From NCBI GenBank assembly GCA_030544235.1, contig CM060465.1, forward strand, positions 26,730,988 through 26,794,987: 64,000 nucleotides of DNA. The letters are read 5' to 3'. The notes beneath the pieces were generated by a model, which saw nothing but the letters and a program-made list of their open reading frames with translations, had not been told where the DNA came from and searched no databases. Numbering within the stretch: the first letter of the stretch is position 1; each line of letters opens with the position of its first letter. This stretch comes from Lepturacanthus savala (lineage: Eukaryota; Chordata; Actinopteri; Scombriformes; Trichiuridae). The translations under genes and the position numbers were made by a program. Positions 7,981 through 20,551 of the stretch are shown here, in pieces.

Positions 7981-10685
7981 ATCAGGTGAGAACAGGTGCA
8001 ATCTGACACATCTGTCCATGTGACACCACCGAGCAGTAGCGTTCTTTCCCTTCACATGTGGGATATAGAATATAATGAAGCTACTACTCACCAATCCAAT
8101 TATTACTCTTTTCTATTCCAAATTCAATTTATAGACTCTCAACAGCATGATCTCTTGTTTGATGAATGATGATCATCTGTTAATTAATCATCTATTACCT
8201 ATTCAAACTATTTCCTATTGCACACATTGAAGGAACTGGCAGGATTAAATTTCAGTGAGTGTACCTGATATCATTGTGACAGATTATATATTTATTATGA
8301 TTGATTGAGGTTAACCCCAAAAGGTGATTAAATCTTCTGAAAATAAGTTACGGCTATGAGATATCGCCACTTGACATGTATTTTAGTAAAGACAGCAACA
8401 CACAAAATATATCCTTAATTTGCATGGTGGAAAAATAAGTCTGTACCTTTAATTTCCCCTTGGTGCAGTGCTTCAGCTGCTCACTAGAGGGCACTATCTG
8501 TAAGTATATATTTACTCTAGTGTTAGAGGTCAAACCCCTGGAGCAGACAAACACTCAAACTCAACTTGTTTTCTGTTATTTACACAGAAAAACCACAAAG
8601 TCTTTGTTAACACCAACAAACCAATAAATAAATATGATTCTATGAGACAGGTTTTACCTATCTGTTGTCTGATTGGACAGAGAGGTATATCATTAGGCAC
8701 AGTGTAAGTGTAATTTTTAGTTCCCCAGATGGAGTCTCTTTCATACTGGTCCATTTAAAGGATCAGTTCACCCAGTTCATTTGCTCTGGTCCGATTCAGT
8801 GGGTGAATTGGGGAAAAGTTGAGTTGAGAACGTTCCCTCCACTTATTGGTCTGAGATGTTTCTGACGCAGGAGCGGGAATCTCCAAACCTGGACAAAGAC
8901 CTGCACTTTTTAGTCCAGTTGAACCAGTTCTTTTTCTCTCTTGGTGTGATTTATTTGAGCCTAGCACTAACACAGTTAGTGGTCCATCTCAGTTAGTGGT
9001 GTAATGGTACACAACATTCACGGTTTGGTATGTACCTCGGTTTTGGGGGTCACGGTTCTTTGCTGTACAAGTAATTATATTAAAGTTAATTTATTACAAA
9101 CCTAAATGTGCTACAATTAACAAGTGCCTATTAAACGGTTGAGTACCTCTAATCTCAATACTGTCTAGATAAAAGTCTTTGCTAGAGGTTGATACGGTTC
9201 CTCAGATACGATGACTATGAAAAGCCTAAATACCCACAGGACATGAAAATCTACCAAACATCACAACATCAGCCTTCATTAGGCATCTAGTTTAAATCAG
9301 TTCAGTTGTACATTGCTTAATAACATTTGAGTGTATGAAAAACTGAGTAAGGGAGAGAGAAACAATTTATTGCTTCCATCCTACAGCTTCATATTGACTG
9401 TAATGAATATTGCATTGGCCTTGTGATGCTTTTTGTTTTTTTTCCCCTGTGATTTGTCATGAAATCGTCTTCCAGAACAGATATGAGGCCAGAAAGAAGT
9501 ATGAGCAACTGTTGAAAGCTGTCAGATGTAGTGTATTTCTGTCTGTCTGTGCCACGGAGCAGTAAAATCATCACCGAGTCAACCTTTTAAACTGTGCGGA
9601 GGAGCTGCTGGCTGTTCCCAAATGTTGGGCGAACAGCAGCAGGGCTCATTCTGCATCGACTCACAGCACAGCTGGGCCAAATTAGAAATGACACGCAATA
9701 AAAGAGGAAAGGAAACGAGCTTCCCCAGAGAACAATCCAGAAAATGACTCTATTCACTGAGACACAGAATATTGACAAGAGTCAGACACTCTCTCATAGC
9801 AATCAGCTGTGTGTTGCCTTTAATCAGAACTGTCTCAGAACATCTGCTGCTTTCTTTGCGTCTCTGTTCGTTCTCTGATTGTCTTGTCTGTTACAGCGTC
9901 TTACTGCCAAGTCTTGAATCAATCCAGGTTTGGCACCAACAATTCCTCCAAAAACAAACAATGACTCCTGTTTTTTTTGGGTTTGTGGAGGTTTAATCTG
10001 AAGCTGCACTTTCGGTTTCGAACTACAATCTTATTTAAATGTTCCTTCCCCGCAGAATCATCAAGTAGCACAGAAGTAAATTAGAGAAATAGTCAGAAAA
10101 ATATAACATAGCATATTTAATGAGCAAGAATGACAAAAAAAAGAGGCGAAATCAATTTATGGCACTTGGTTTTCATACTATGGAGCTGCACCACCGATTG
10201 GTCTAAGTGTGGGAAACACTGTTGATTATGCTGTCTGATTAATATCTGTTATAGAGATCGTCAGCCTATTGCTGTACATTGGTGTTTAAATATGTCTGGT
10301 TTCAATTTTTACAAACAAAGATCCATACGGATGAGGATCAATGCCATTGTAGCAGATTTTCAAGAAAAAAACCCAGAGAAACTTTTTTTTTAGTAAATTT
10401 GCCCCTCTCCCTCAGGCTTGCTATTTATTTTGTGTGTCATACGATGGCCCTAATCCTCTTCTGTAGTTACAAATAGGAAACTAGATGGAAAAATCCTAAC
10501 TGATTACATTTCATGTCATACTATATTCATTAATGCTGCTTTCTAATAGCCTTGCACTTCATTATCTTGCAAGACAACTGGATTCAGGCGAGAATCCATC
10601 TTGTCAGGCTTCAAGTCATGTGTCACAAGTCACTGAGTTATTAGTGATGTCAGTGAGATTATTATTATTTTATTGAAAACAACAA

Positions 10686-11005
10686 GGGTGACATGGTGGA
10701 GCAGGGGTTAGCGCTGTTGGAGGTTCAAGACCTCCTTGGTCCTGGGTCTGGGACCTTTCTGTGTGGAGTTTGCATGTTCTCCCCGTGTCTGTGTGGGTTT
10801 TCACCGGGTACTCCGGCTTCCTCCCACAGTCCAAAAACATGCTGAGGTTAATTGGTGACTCTAAATTGCCTGTAGGTGTGAGTGTGTGAGTGAATGGTGT
10901 GTGTGCCCCAGGATAGGCTGGCGACCATCTGGGGTGTATCCCTGCCTCTCGCTGTAATGCGCTGGGAGGCTCCAGCAGACCCCTGTGACTCTAATGAGGA
11001 ATAAA
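10686..11005 (+). repeat. tRNA-like SINE, copy 1 (internally deleted)
   Basis: It contains the family blocks gtggagtttgcatgttctcc, ggtactccggcttcctccca and cagtccaaaaacatgctgag shared with copies at 24.5, 34.4 and 56.1 kb. It lacks the internal cctcacagcaagaag block and the 3' simple-repeat tail. The 10-bp word aaaacaacaa flanks it at 10676-10685 and 11012-11021 and is a likely target-site duplication. Confidence 0.8.
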
Positions 11006-13305
11006 CCAACAAAAACAACAATGGCTGCTAACGTCGGTTATATCAGGACTGGAGAATATTTCATTAAAGAACAGTAAAGCTTTTCTAGACAGAAAAGATC
11101 TTTTCTTTCCCTTCTCATACAAAAGTATGAGCACTGTCCTAACATGACATAACAGATTGGTTGAAGCTAGCCCATGATAGACAATGGGAGATCAATGGTT
11201 TATCCAATCGTTTAAAGGGCCTTCCTTTTTCCAGTTTCCAAGGACGACTTCTCAGATGGATCTATTGAACAAACCATCCAGTGTGTCAGCATCATCTTCT
11301 CTGCCTGAAATACCAACTTCCAGTATATTTTCTGACACAGATTCATGAAACTTAGAACTTAGATATCTCCACTGATTCATTTTAGTTTTAATGATTGATC
11401 TTCAGAGTTATGTTGGCCTCCAGCAGCAGCTTCGCCAATAAAAGTTTACTTTCTTCAACCGGCTTCCAACTTAATTTAAAATGTATATATCTTTATCTTC
11501 AGTCTGTGGCTGGCTGACGTTAAGAAGCTCTTGAATTTTAAAGCTTTTGTGGAAAGAATTTCAGTAAACTTTCTTATCTATCTTCCATTACTGTAGCTGG
11601 GAAAACAACAAGACTGAAGACTGAACCAACAATGTTGATGCACTGCGCTTTGCAATCTGCCACCTTCTTTGTGATTGTGTCACCCGAATAGAACAGAAGC
11701 TGGAACATTTCAAATTTCACACATGACCTAGAAAGATCCACATCAGACTCTGATGTTTAGGAAAATACATTTATTTACAAAGAGCAGAGAGAACAGAGCT
11801 ATGTTAACAGCCTGATTGCTTCACCTCAACAAACACATCATGAAGTGATGAACCAGAATCATTCAAGTTTCATACTTGAACTCACATCCAGGTCGGACCA
11901 TACACTGCCAGCAGGGGTAAATAGAGAAATGTTTCTTTTCATCTGTGTAATACAGGGCTTTGTAATGATTTCTACATCAACATTTACATATTTAAACACA
12001 AAACTTTGAGAGCACTTTATGTCAGCTATGAAAAAGACCAGGAACTGTGCAGAGCAGTGTGAAAAGAGCTGCTAATGCTTTAGATTCTTTTTTTTATTCC
12101 ATATCACAGGTGTGTGTCAACAGTCAAAGTATGTCAGAAGTCCTGTATCTTTCCAGTACATATAGTCATTTATTATATAATAAACATGTGTTGTTGGAAA
12201 CAGCCCTAAAACATTGTTCCGCCAGTTTCCAATGCTTAGAAGTAGAGCAATTTCTAGTTTAACAAACTTTGGGAAAATTACTCTTTACACTGTAGGTATT
12301 TTACAAAAAATATAAATATATGACAGGGTAAAGTATGATTTACTGAGCAACTGTGCTCAGCAAAGCAAGTATCAGTTTGTAGCGGCATGTACTGACACAC
12401 TGTTACTACAAAAAAGTGGAATATTTCTGCAGTAAGTTTCAGGTCGTATTCTAAAGTGTTACCAAAGAGCTGAATGGAAAATTCCTCCTCACAATTTCAA
12501 ACAGTGTTCATTTAAGTTGTAAAAATAAATAAATATAATAAATAATTTATGGACAGTAGCTAAGCTAATATATATATCAAATGTTCACCGAATATTTTCT
12601 TCATTGCTGTAATAAAGCATGGCTGTAGAAAATGTTTAAATTTATTAATTCTGCCAATTGGATTTAATACATAAGCTGTTGGTTCCCTTGTTGAACCTTG
12701 CTACAGAACATTTATACAGAACATATGAATTAAAGTCTGCATTTCTAATAAGATCATTTATTCCTTTGTTCAAATATGATACATCATATTCTTCATTTGT
12801 TATATATTTCTTTACCTTCAAAAATCATCCCACAAAGTTATCCAACTGTGGACATAAATAACATTTGTTTCAATATAACCTTTAGATCACTGAATGCAGC
12901 TGTCCTGAAATCAAACATTTTGCATGGCCCACAACACAGTTCATGATACATACAGTATATAGACTTGTTTACTGACCTGAAGTGGTGACAAAGGAGGTCA
13001 CTGGTCTCTGCTGTTCATTTTTGAAGTCAGTTTTCTGCCAATCACGTTGCTATTTTTCATTGATGTCACTGTTGCAGGTTTTCTGCAGTAGCCTCCTCAA
13101 GGACCTGAGCTGTCACTCTCTCATTTTTTATTAAATCCTTTGTTTAATCTTTTATTAAATTCTGTGGTTCTTTTGTTGCCTTTCAATAATGTTTAATTAA
13201 TCCTCTGTTATTGAATAATTTATGTACAGTATCTAATTATTCGATGGTCTGAATAAATACTTTTGCCTAATTGGTCAGCAGGTGTGCGTCAAAACCATTT
13301 AGCAC

Positions 13306-13588
13306 AGTGGTTCTCAAAGTGGGGTCTGGGGACCCCTTGGGCTCCTTGAGGGGGTTCAAGGGTCTCCTCAGCAAAAATAGGGATAATTTATTGTCACTAC
13401 AATTTCATCCATTTAAACACAAATTTGGGCATGGGTTTCATATACTTTCTGTGAGAAAATGTGTAAAAGCAAAAATCCTGTCAGAAGGTGGACCAAGGGA
13501 CAGAATCTTATCAAATGGGATTCCGTGGTCTAATTTGTGTGAGTTTAAGGGTCCTTGTTGTAAAAAAAAAAAAAAAAAGTTTGAGTAG
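13306..13588. repeat. hAT-like MITE
   Basis: The left end reads cagtggttctcaaagtgggg and the right end agtttgagtagcactg, which are imperfect inverted termini of the CAGTG...CACTG type seen in hAT elements. An A-run (13562-13578) lies near the right end. The flanks, atttagca and atttaatg, are only a weak target-site duplication. Confidence 0.65.
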
Positions 13589-14174
13589 CACTGATTTAAT
13601 GCACATTGTAGTTGGGGTTTAATTGCCTGTCATAAATTCATCTGCAGCTGTTAAACTTGCTTGTTATCAAGGGCCACAAGTACAATGGGGTAATCAACTT
13701 GATAAACTAATGAATGCTTGATGTTGGGACGTTTTTACAGCCAAGTCGTGCATCAAAATCTTTCAACACACAGCTACTCATGGATTAACTCTTATCATTC
13801 TACTTATTTACTGCTACTTACTACATACTCACTTTTCCTTCAGAAAATGAAGTTATCTACTAACAAGTATTGTGCATATTCCAGAAATACTCACTAGAGC
13901 ACTAAAAGTGGATTCATCTGCTGCTGAATATAGTCCCCGAAAAATGTTCTCCTGTTTGTTTCCTAAAGTCTACAGCTGTTTACTGAACCTTTTTTTTTTT
14001 TTTATAAAACTAAACATAAGTGAGGAGTTTTTAAAGATTTACATCTTCAGTAAAACCAGTGGGATTGGAGCTGAAAGACACTGGGGGAAATAGGAAAGGA
14101 GAAAAGTAAACTGTGTTGGTGTTTACATGGGATTAGTTGATGATAAGAAAAATATAGACGTGTCCTCCTCATGC

Positions 14175-14756
14175 TCAGCTGAAGAAATCCTTGGAAATGG
14201 CCTCCACAAAGTTGGGTGCTGACATTAGGATGCCGATGGTGCAGAGGATGGTGAAGAGTGAGAACGCCACCAAACACAGTCGGTCGATCACCGCGGCAGC
14301 AAACTTCCACTCGTTGCAAACAGTCTCCTCCTCGTCCTGCCCACGGAAACGCATGGCGATGTATCTCACCTCCTCCAGGATCTGGTTCAGCTCTGCCTCC
14401 AGTGTCAAGCCCCCCACTACTGCTCCTCCTCCTCTTCCTCCAGCCCCGCCTCCCGCTCTCATCCCGTCCTCCTCACTGCCAATGCCGCCGCCCACCAACC
14501 GCGAGCACAGGAGCTCGGGTTCAGTGGGCGAAGCGTAATGCAACCCCTCCATGCCACGGAATCCGACGTACAGGAGGTTGCCGTTGGTTACCTGGGGATG
14601 ATGTCGCAGTGACCCCTGGCTGACGCTGAGCTCCAGGCTGGACAGGCTGCCACGCCGAGGCTTGGCAGCGTTGTGGCATGCCAGGCGGACCTTCGCCTCA
14701 CCAGGACGCCGCATCCTCAGAAACCAGGCGCACCAGTTTAACAAAACCACTCGAGT
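14175..14756 (-). CDS. chrna7: chrna7 exon 10: cytoplasmic loop, M4 and stop (residues 331-523)
   Basis: This 582-bp exon encodes the MA-start segment LLNWCAWFLRMRRPGE, the cytoplasmic M3-M4 loop with NGNLLYVGFRG, the MA helix ILEEVRYIAMRFR, M4 (VIDRLCLVAFSLFTILCTIG), and the C-terminus APNFVEAISKDFFS. TGA is at 14177-14175. A Gly-rich, near-repetitive insert occupies residues 419-446 (14409-14492). Confidence 0.97.
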   Translation of the reverse strand, partial: TRVVLLNWCAWFLRMRRPGEAKVRLACHNAAKPRRGSLSSLELSVSQGSLRHHPQVTNGNLLYVGFRGMEGLHYASPTEPELLCSRLVGGGIGSEEDGMRAGGGAGGRGGGAVVGGLTLEAELNQILEEVRYIAMRFRGQDEEETVCNEWKFAAAVIDRLCLVAFSLFTILCTIGILMSAPNFVEAISKDFFS

Positions 14757-17700
14757 CTGAAGAAAGTGAAAAAAGAAAAGAAGGAGTAGTAAGGTAATTA
14801 AAGGTTTTAGCAGTGCCCGTACTCACTCTAAAAGGCTAAAGAGAGCTGGTCTGTACAGATCCATCCTCTCCAGCTATGTCGAGCTATGGTTGTAAAGGTA
14901 TGCTTGGTTCGTCCTTCAATTTGGACTTCTGTCCTCATCCCAATATACATGCATGGGAAGAAAATTAATTTATTGACAAAGTCATGTCGCGTCCACTACT
15001 ATAGTTGGCGATATGTACTCTTTAGCTCAGGGGTAGACAACCCTGGTCCTAGAGAACCTCTTTGGGTGCAGACTTTTGTTCCAAACACGCAGTAACACGC
15101 CTAATTCTATTAATGAAGGTCCATAGCAAGGGCTCTAATGGTTGATTGGTAGAATCAGGTGTGTAACTGCTTGGTTGAAACTGCACCCACAGCGGCTCTT
15201 TAGGACCAGAGTTGCCTACCCGTGCATTAGCTTGATAGTACTGCACCATTACCAGTTGACCTATTTTGACCATAAAAGTCAAACTATAGGTAAATTAGCA
15301 GGTTAGAAACCCACTAATATGGCACGGTGGACAATAATATGGATGTAGTGTACTTCTGTTTGCACTACTTATTAAGCTTCTTCTGGTTTGAGTTATTCTC
15401 TTCACGTTTGAGATACTGTTCGCCTTCCAAGTTGGAGCTTGGTGTGAACATCCAACGCATTTGGCCAGGCTTGAGGCGTGGTTGAATGACTTGATTTGAA
15501 TCGTGTTATCTGGGTCTGTTAGTCTGACTTTGCAATTTGATTTCAGTCAAGCTAACATGCTTGTTAGCTTGATGGGTAACCTGTATAAAGTACAGGTTAC
15601 ATATACTTTATGTTCAGCATAAGAACTGCTGCAGACAGGACATCCCTGCAGCAGGTTGTGAAGACGGCCCAGCACCATTCAAACCAAAGGTGCTTAGTTC
15701 ATTTTTGTTGGTGTGAGAGCATCAGACGCACTCTGGTGCACACTAAATAAAGCAGTCCAAGACCTTCAAAAAGAGGTGGTCTCAGTCTAGCCATTTCAAG
15801 GACATTTAAACAGAAAAATGTAATAGAAAAACCTGCAGCACCATGAAGGTCTTCTCTCACCCCTTTCATGGTCTAGTCAGCAAGGTCTACAGACTCACAT
15901 AAGTACCTCAGCACTCAGACACTTTAATGTTTCTGAACTTTCATCTTGAATATAGTTTGCTGCTCCGACCGCTGCTCTATGCTTGTTTTAATTTCTTTGT
16001 TTTAATTCACTGTTTCCATGTATTGCATAGCCTGGGGACATTTTTGCATAACCTGCAAGGAGAGAAAAGACATTCAATTTGAACATCTCTTTTGCATTTT
16101 GTTTTGATACTCCAAATTTTCCACCCCAGTTGTTGTACTTCCTCTGTTTTTTTAATAAGAATATTGAAAATGAAAACAAAAAGAAGGAGAATAATGAGAA
16201 GAGGAGGATTTATATTGCACCTATTCAAAAGTTGACTTTACAAAGTCAAATATATTTACATAAAAACAAGTCAATTAAAATTTATTCAGGCAGAAACGTG
16301 TAATGCGGAAAAAAAATATGCATGCACATGAGAGAGAGAGGAGTTCATGTGTGATATGTGTATCTGTGTGTGTGTGTAGCAGCAGCAGCAGGCAAATAAA
16401 AATAGAGCATGAATAAAGTGGATCCACGGCTGCTCCGCTCTCAGAGGAAATCCAGCTCATTAAATATTTAGCTGTCAACACTCAACTGTTGACTAAAAGT
16501 CTGAGCATCAGTCAGTCCACCAACATGTCGCTACGTCAGTGGTCACTCCTCACTGTGATTGTAGTGTGATTACATTTATTTGGCTGAATCCAAGTGTCCA
16601 CCTATTGGACCACCATCATGTCAAGCCTGCCAAGTCGGCATAAAAGGCACTATTAGATGGGACCTAAGACCTTGTTTAGATACGTTGTGGATCAATGAAT
16701 GTGAATCAAAATCCCTGGCGCTGTAACCGACTTTCAATACTTTTTCTGAAGGTTTTTTAAGCAATAATAGCTTGAATATCCGAACTGGCTATGTGGTGCT
16801 TTGAGCTGAACCTTTGTCTGACACCCTTTTAATATTTACTGTTATTAATCTGAAGTAAAAAATGAATATGCAACCTGTGATTTTTACTTCAACAAGAACG
16901 TTTGTCTGTGTATGAGATAGCTGATTGTGGATCAATAAACATTTCAGTGTATGCTCTCTAAGTGGAGAATATATTTATTATCGTCCCCTCTCTTGCCTCA
17001 GTTCTACATTGCAGCAGTTACTTCACGGTGAACTGCAGATTTACCTTTTTTCTCTCATACGGACCACGAGCTTGGCTTCCATAATGTTTAGGTTAACCTA
17101 ACCTGACACAGCCAGATGGGTTGTTATACATAACCATCTGGAAATTCTTCCTTGGAAACAGTTTCAAAAAACACTTGGCAGGTAAATGGAAGAACCATCT
17201 GTCTATCACTGTCCATCACTGGCTGAGCTTCACACTGCAGCAGCAAACAGCTCCTTCTTTCCACTCCACTGCCCCGGCCCTGGATCTATAATAATATCTG
17301 GCTACAGCGTCATAGGTGGGCTCCCTTTATTCCTGTGAAAGTTGCTCAGTGATGCATGAAAGCAAAATAGACACTGGAACTGGAAACTTCTTCAAAATTG
17401 ATCAAATTTTGTTGTTTGTACATGCAGGGCCTTTGTTGTTTTGTTTGTTTTTTGCTACATTTTCATGGTGGATTCATCCACCGGTTAGTGTTGGTCTAGA
17501 GGTTTAAGAGGCGACCTTGAGACTGAGAGGTCAGCCGTCAATCTCTTAACTGTCAGGATAAATCTGAGCTGGGTGACACTTGGGTTTGCAGTGCCAGAGG
17601 GAAATAGTAGAACAATATATATAATATAAAATTCAGAAAAAGCTGTGGAGAGGAGAGAGTGTACAGAAATGTATACAAATAAGTTAATTGGGAGGGAAAG

Positions 17701-20496
17701 ACACAGCTGCTGGAGACCAGACTTCATGACATAAGACAGCTTTGACCGTTCAGCCTCACAGCTTCACCTTCACACGTCAGCAGGAGCATTCACACAAGCA
17801 CACACACACACACACACACACACAGCGTAAATGCTGTGATCTTCAAACTAAATTCCATCTTAATGGAATTTCTGTCATTGAAAGTCCCACAGGGGCGTGT
17901 ATGTGTGTGTGTTTGTGTGTGTCTGGAGCGATGGTGACTGAGAACAACAAGGTGTGGAAAGCACTTTAGGCTGCAAGTCGCCTTAGAATAAATAAACAAG
18001 AACACGTCAACATCCAATCAGCTCTCAAGGTGGAGACTGACAGCGGTTGTTAAGAGCTTGTGGAGGCCTACAGGTCGTTAGGGACCTGAAGCTCTTTAAA
18101 GCTGACTCAGTCGAGCGTGGAGCTCATATTAGACTACAACAGAATCAAAGTGGAGGAAGAGGAGGGGGGGAGGGGGACTGACCCATTGCGGCATGTGTCC
18201 TCCGTCCGGGTCGTGGTGATGATACTGCAGAACCAGAACGGTGGCGATGACCGACAGACCCACGATCACCATGGTGGTTGCAAAATACTGAGCTGAAACA
18301 CAAACGGTCAGTTTATGTTAAGTTTTTCTTCATGATTAAGATTAAAAATCAGATCAAGCTGCGAAGGGCATCGCACTAATGCTGTACTCAGCATTTTTTG
18401 TGGGTCTACTTGTTTGCAGTATTTCCTTATCAGTTTAGTTTCGAGAGGTAACGTGGGTGATGAAGGGATGATAAAGTGATGAAAGAACTGCCATATTTAA
18501 AATGTGAAAGGCCAATAACATATTAAAAGTGATGAAACCTTTTTCTGGTTATTACGTTGTTGGCCTGGTGAGGAAAAAAATATTTTGCATATGTAATAAC
18601 TGAGCTGATAACACACTAAGTTATTATGTTATTGGCAAAATGTATTACCTTATCAGTTCAGGACCTTTATGTTATTGGCCAATCACTATGTTATTGGCCT
18701 ACTACATTTTAAAGTGAGACAATGTATTATGTTATCAACCGTTATAACATTATCAGCATCATAGCTGTTATGTTTTGGCTGTTATTACGTTATCGGATGC
18801 TACACAGACTAATCACCTATGAGAGGGACGGAGTCAGAGGTCGCTGGCATGATCTCAGCCACAAGCAGCATGAAGACAGTCAGGGACAACAACACTGTAA
18901 TTCCTGCAGAGAAAAAAAGAAAGTGATTTTTCACCATCCACCTCAGGGCAGAAATGTATTATTTATTCATTTAATTAATGGCTGCACACCAGTGGAGTTT
19001 TGCATGCTCTCTGTGTATTCTCAGGGTGAAGTTAATTTCAAACAACTAATCAATGATATGCATATGTGTATGCATATGCATGCCTCAAAACACGATTTAC
19101 AGTTTTCATGACGAAGATAATGAACTGTTCTTTTACTGGAAACAGCAGCAACGCTGACTCCATCAGCGCTATATGTGAGAGCTGACGTCCCCTGCTGCCT
19201 GGCAGAAGCTTCTACGAACAGCTGCTCAGCTCAGGATTCGAGGAAATTGGAAGGAAGATGTGAGATAAAAAGATGAATTCCCAGGACTGAATAGGAGGAT
19301 AGGAATCAGTTCCTCTAGCTTTCAGAAATAGAGAGGCCGAGGAGAAGAAGTTTGTTTACCAAACCGAGCTAAAGGTCACAGTGAGGTCTAAAGATTGCAT
19401 TGAATATGTGCAGCTTTTTTCAGCGCTAGAACAACCACAGACTGCAGGTGGTTCTTCTCTGTTGAATTAGGAAGGAGGCTGATATCTTAGGGCTGGGAAA
19501 GCTCAACTATATTCAGCTGCAACACAAGAAAATGAATAATTTAATTTAATTATTTAATTATTTAATATAATTAATAAAACACCTTTAAATTTGAGCCACA
19601 AGATCTCAGGATTTGACTTATGGTCTAAACTATTTGGGATCAAAACATAGTAATATGATTACTGACTTTTAGTATTGCAGCCCTGTGTCCTTGAAATTAC
19701 ATTTATATACTACTGAAATTGTTGATGTTGTAATTTGTTGTGTTGTTATTTGCAATCACTGAGTTATGTTGACAAAACTTGAATAAAGTTCACAGATACT
19801 CGATATTCATTAGCAATGTTTTCAACAATGCTGTCTAAACACAATCTGATGTATTTGGGGGTAAAATATTTGGTTACGCAAAAGAACATGAATCACTGAC
19901 CAAGCATTCAGTATTAAGATTGTTACTCAGAATTAAACCATGGGGATAAATGACAATAAAGAAGTCTTATAGTGAGGAACTGAAACAAATGGATAACAAG
20001 TATATTTTAATTGGTGGTAAACCTTTATTGAGGTCACCATAAGTGCAAAGACATTTAATTACTATGATTATAAACATTATGATCTGCTGTGAGAGAGTAA
20101 AGGGTCAAAGGTTAAAGATTTACACAGCACCTCCCTGCCTCCCAAAGCCTCCCAATAGAAAGAGCTGGATCAATAAAACTAACGAATCCAGAAAAGCTCC
20201 ACACACAAAGGAGAGCTAATTGAGTAGTATCTTTTATAGTGCATCATAAAACCTGTTTATAGACGTGCTGTTGTTTGGTTGTTGCCTGTGGGGCACACAT
20301 CTTATTTTAGTGAAATTTTCTGTTAACAGAAACTAGCAGACACAAACACACACATGAACACCCCTAACTCAGTCCCTGTGCAATTACACTGTAGCACTAT
20401 AATACCTGCTGTCTACACATTATACATTATTCACAGAATGCGTTATTGTAAAATATGTAATAGATATATTCAATTAGACAGATATTATCAATTACT

Positions 20497-20551
<55 letters not shown>

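Larger units (their letters stand above)
7920..14174. other. Intergenic region between kinesin and chrna7
   Basis: The left end should hold the kinesin 5' UTR and promoter; the right end should hold the chrna7 3' UTR. I find no additional exon chain. Contents include a fragment at 8993-9075 with the gtaatggtacacaacattca type of start seen in fish hAT-like repeats, a SINE copy near 10.7-11.0 kb and a hAT-like MITE near 13.3 kb. The remainder is AT-rich with no feature I can support. Block 9390-9780 is non-repetitive but has no sustained coding frame. Confidence 0.6.
14757..18182. other. chrna7 intron 9
   Basis: This 3.4-kb intron holds a hAT-like MITE (15028-15224), twin perfect hairpins (15547-15600), a repeat-like block at about 15650-15800, and CA/GT runs at 17790-17824 and 17898-17921. 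No extra exon is apparent. Confidence 0.6.

Noticed and set aside
10686..11005. A functional tRNA gene in the SINE head
   Set aside because: Only A- and B-box-like words are present; there is no cloverleaf, and the segment belongs to a dispersed repeat.
14191..14623. Pro/Ser-rich plus-strand frames opposite chrna7 exon 10
   Set aside because: Antisense shadows of a clear chrna7 exon, including its Gly-rich insert.
17790..17921. CRISPR-like or structured repeat array
   Set aside because: These are plain dinucleotide microsatellites in a vertebrate intron.
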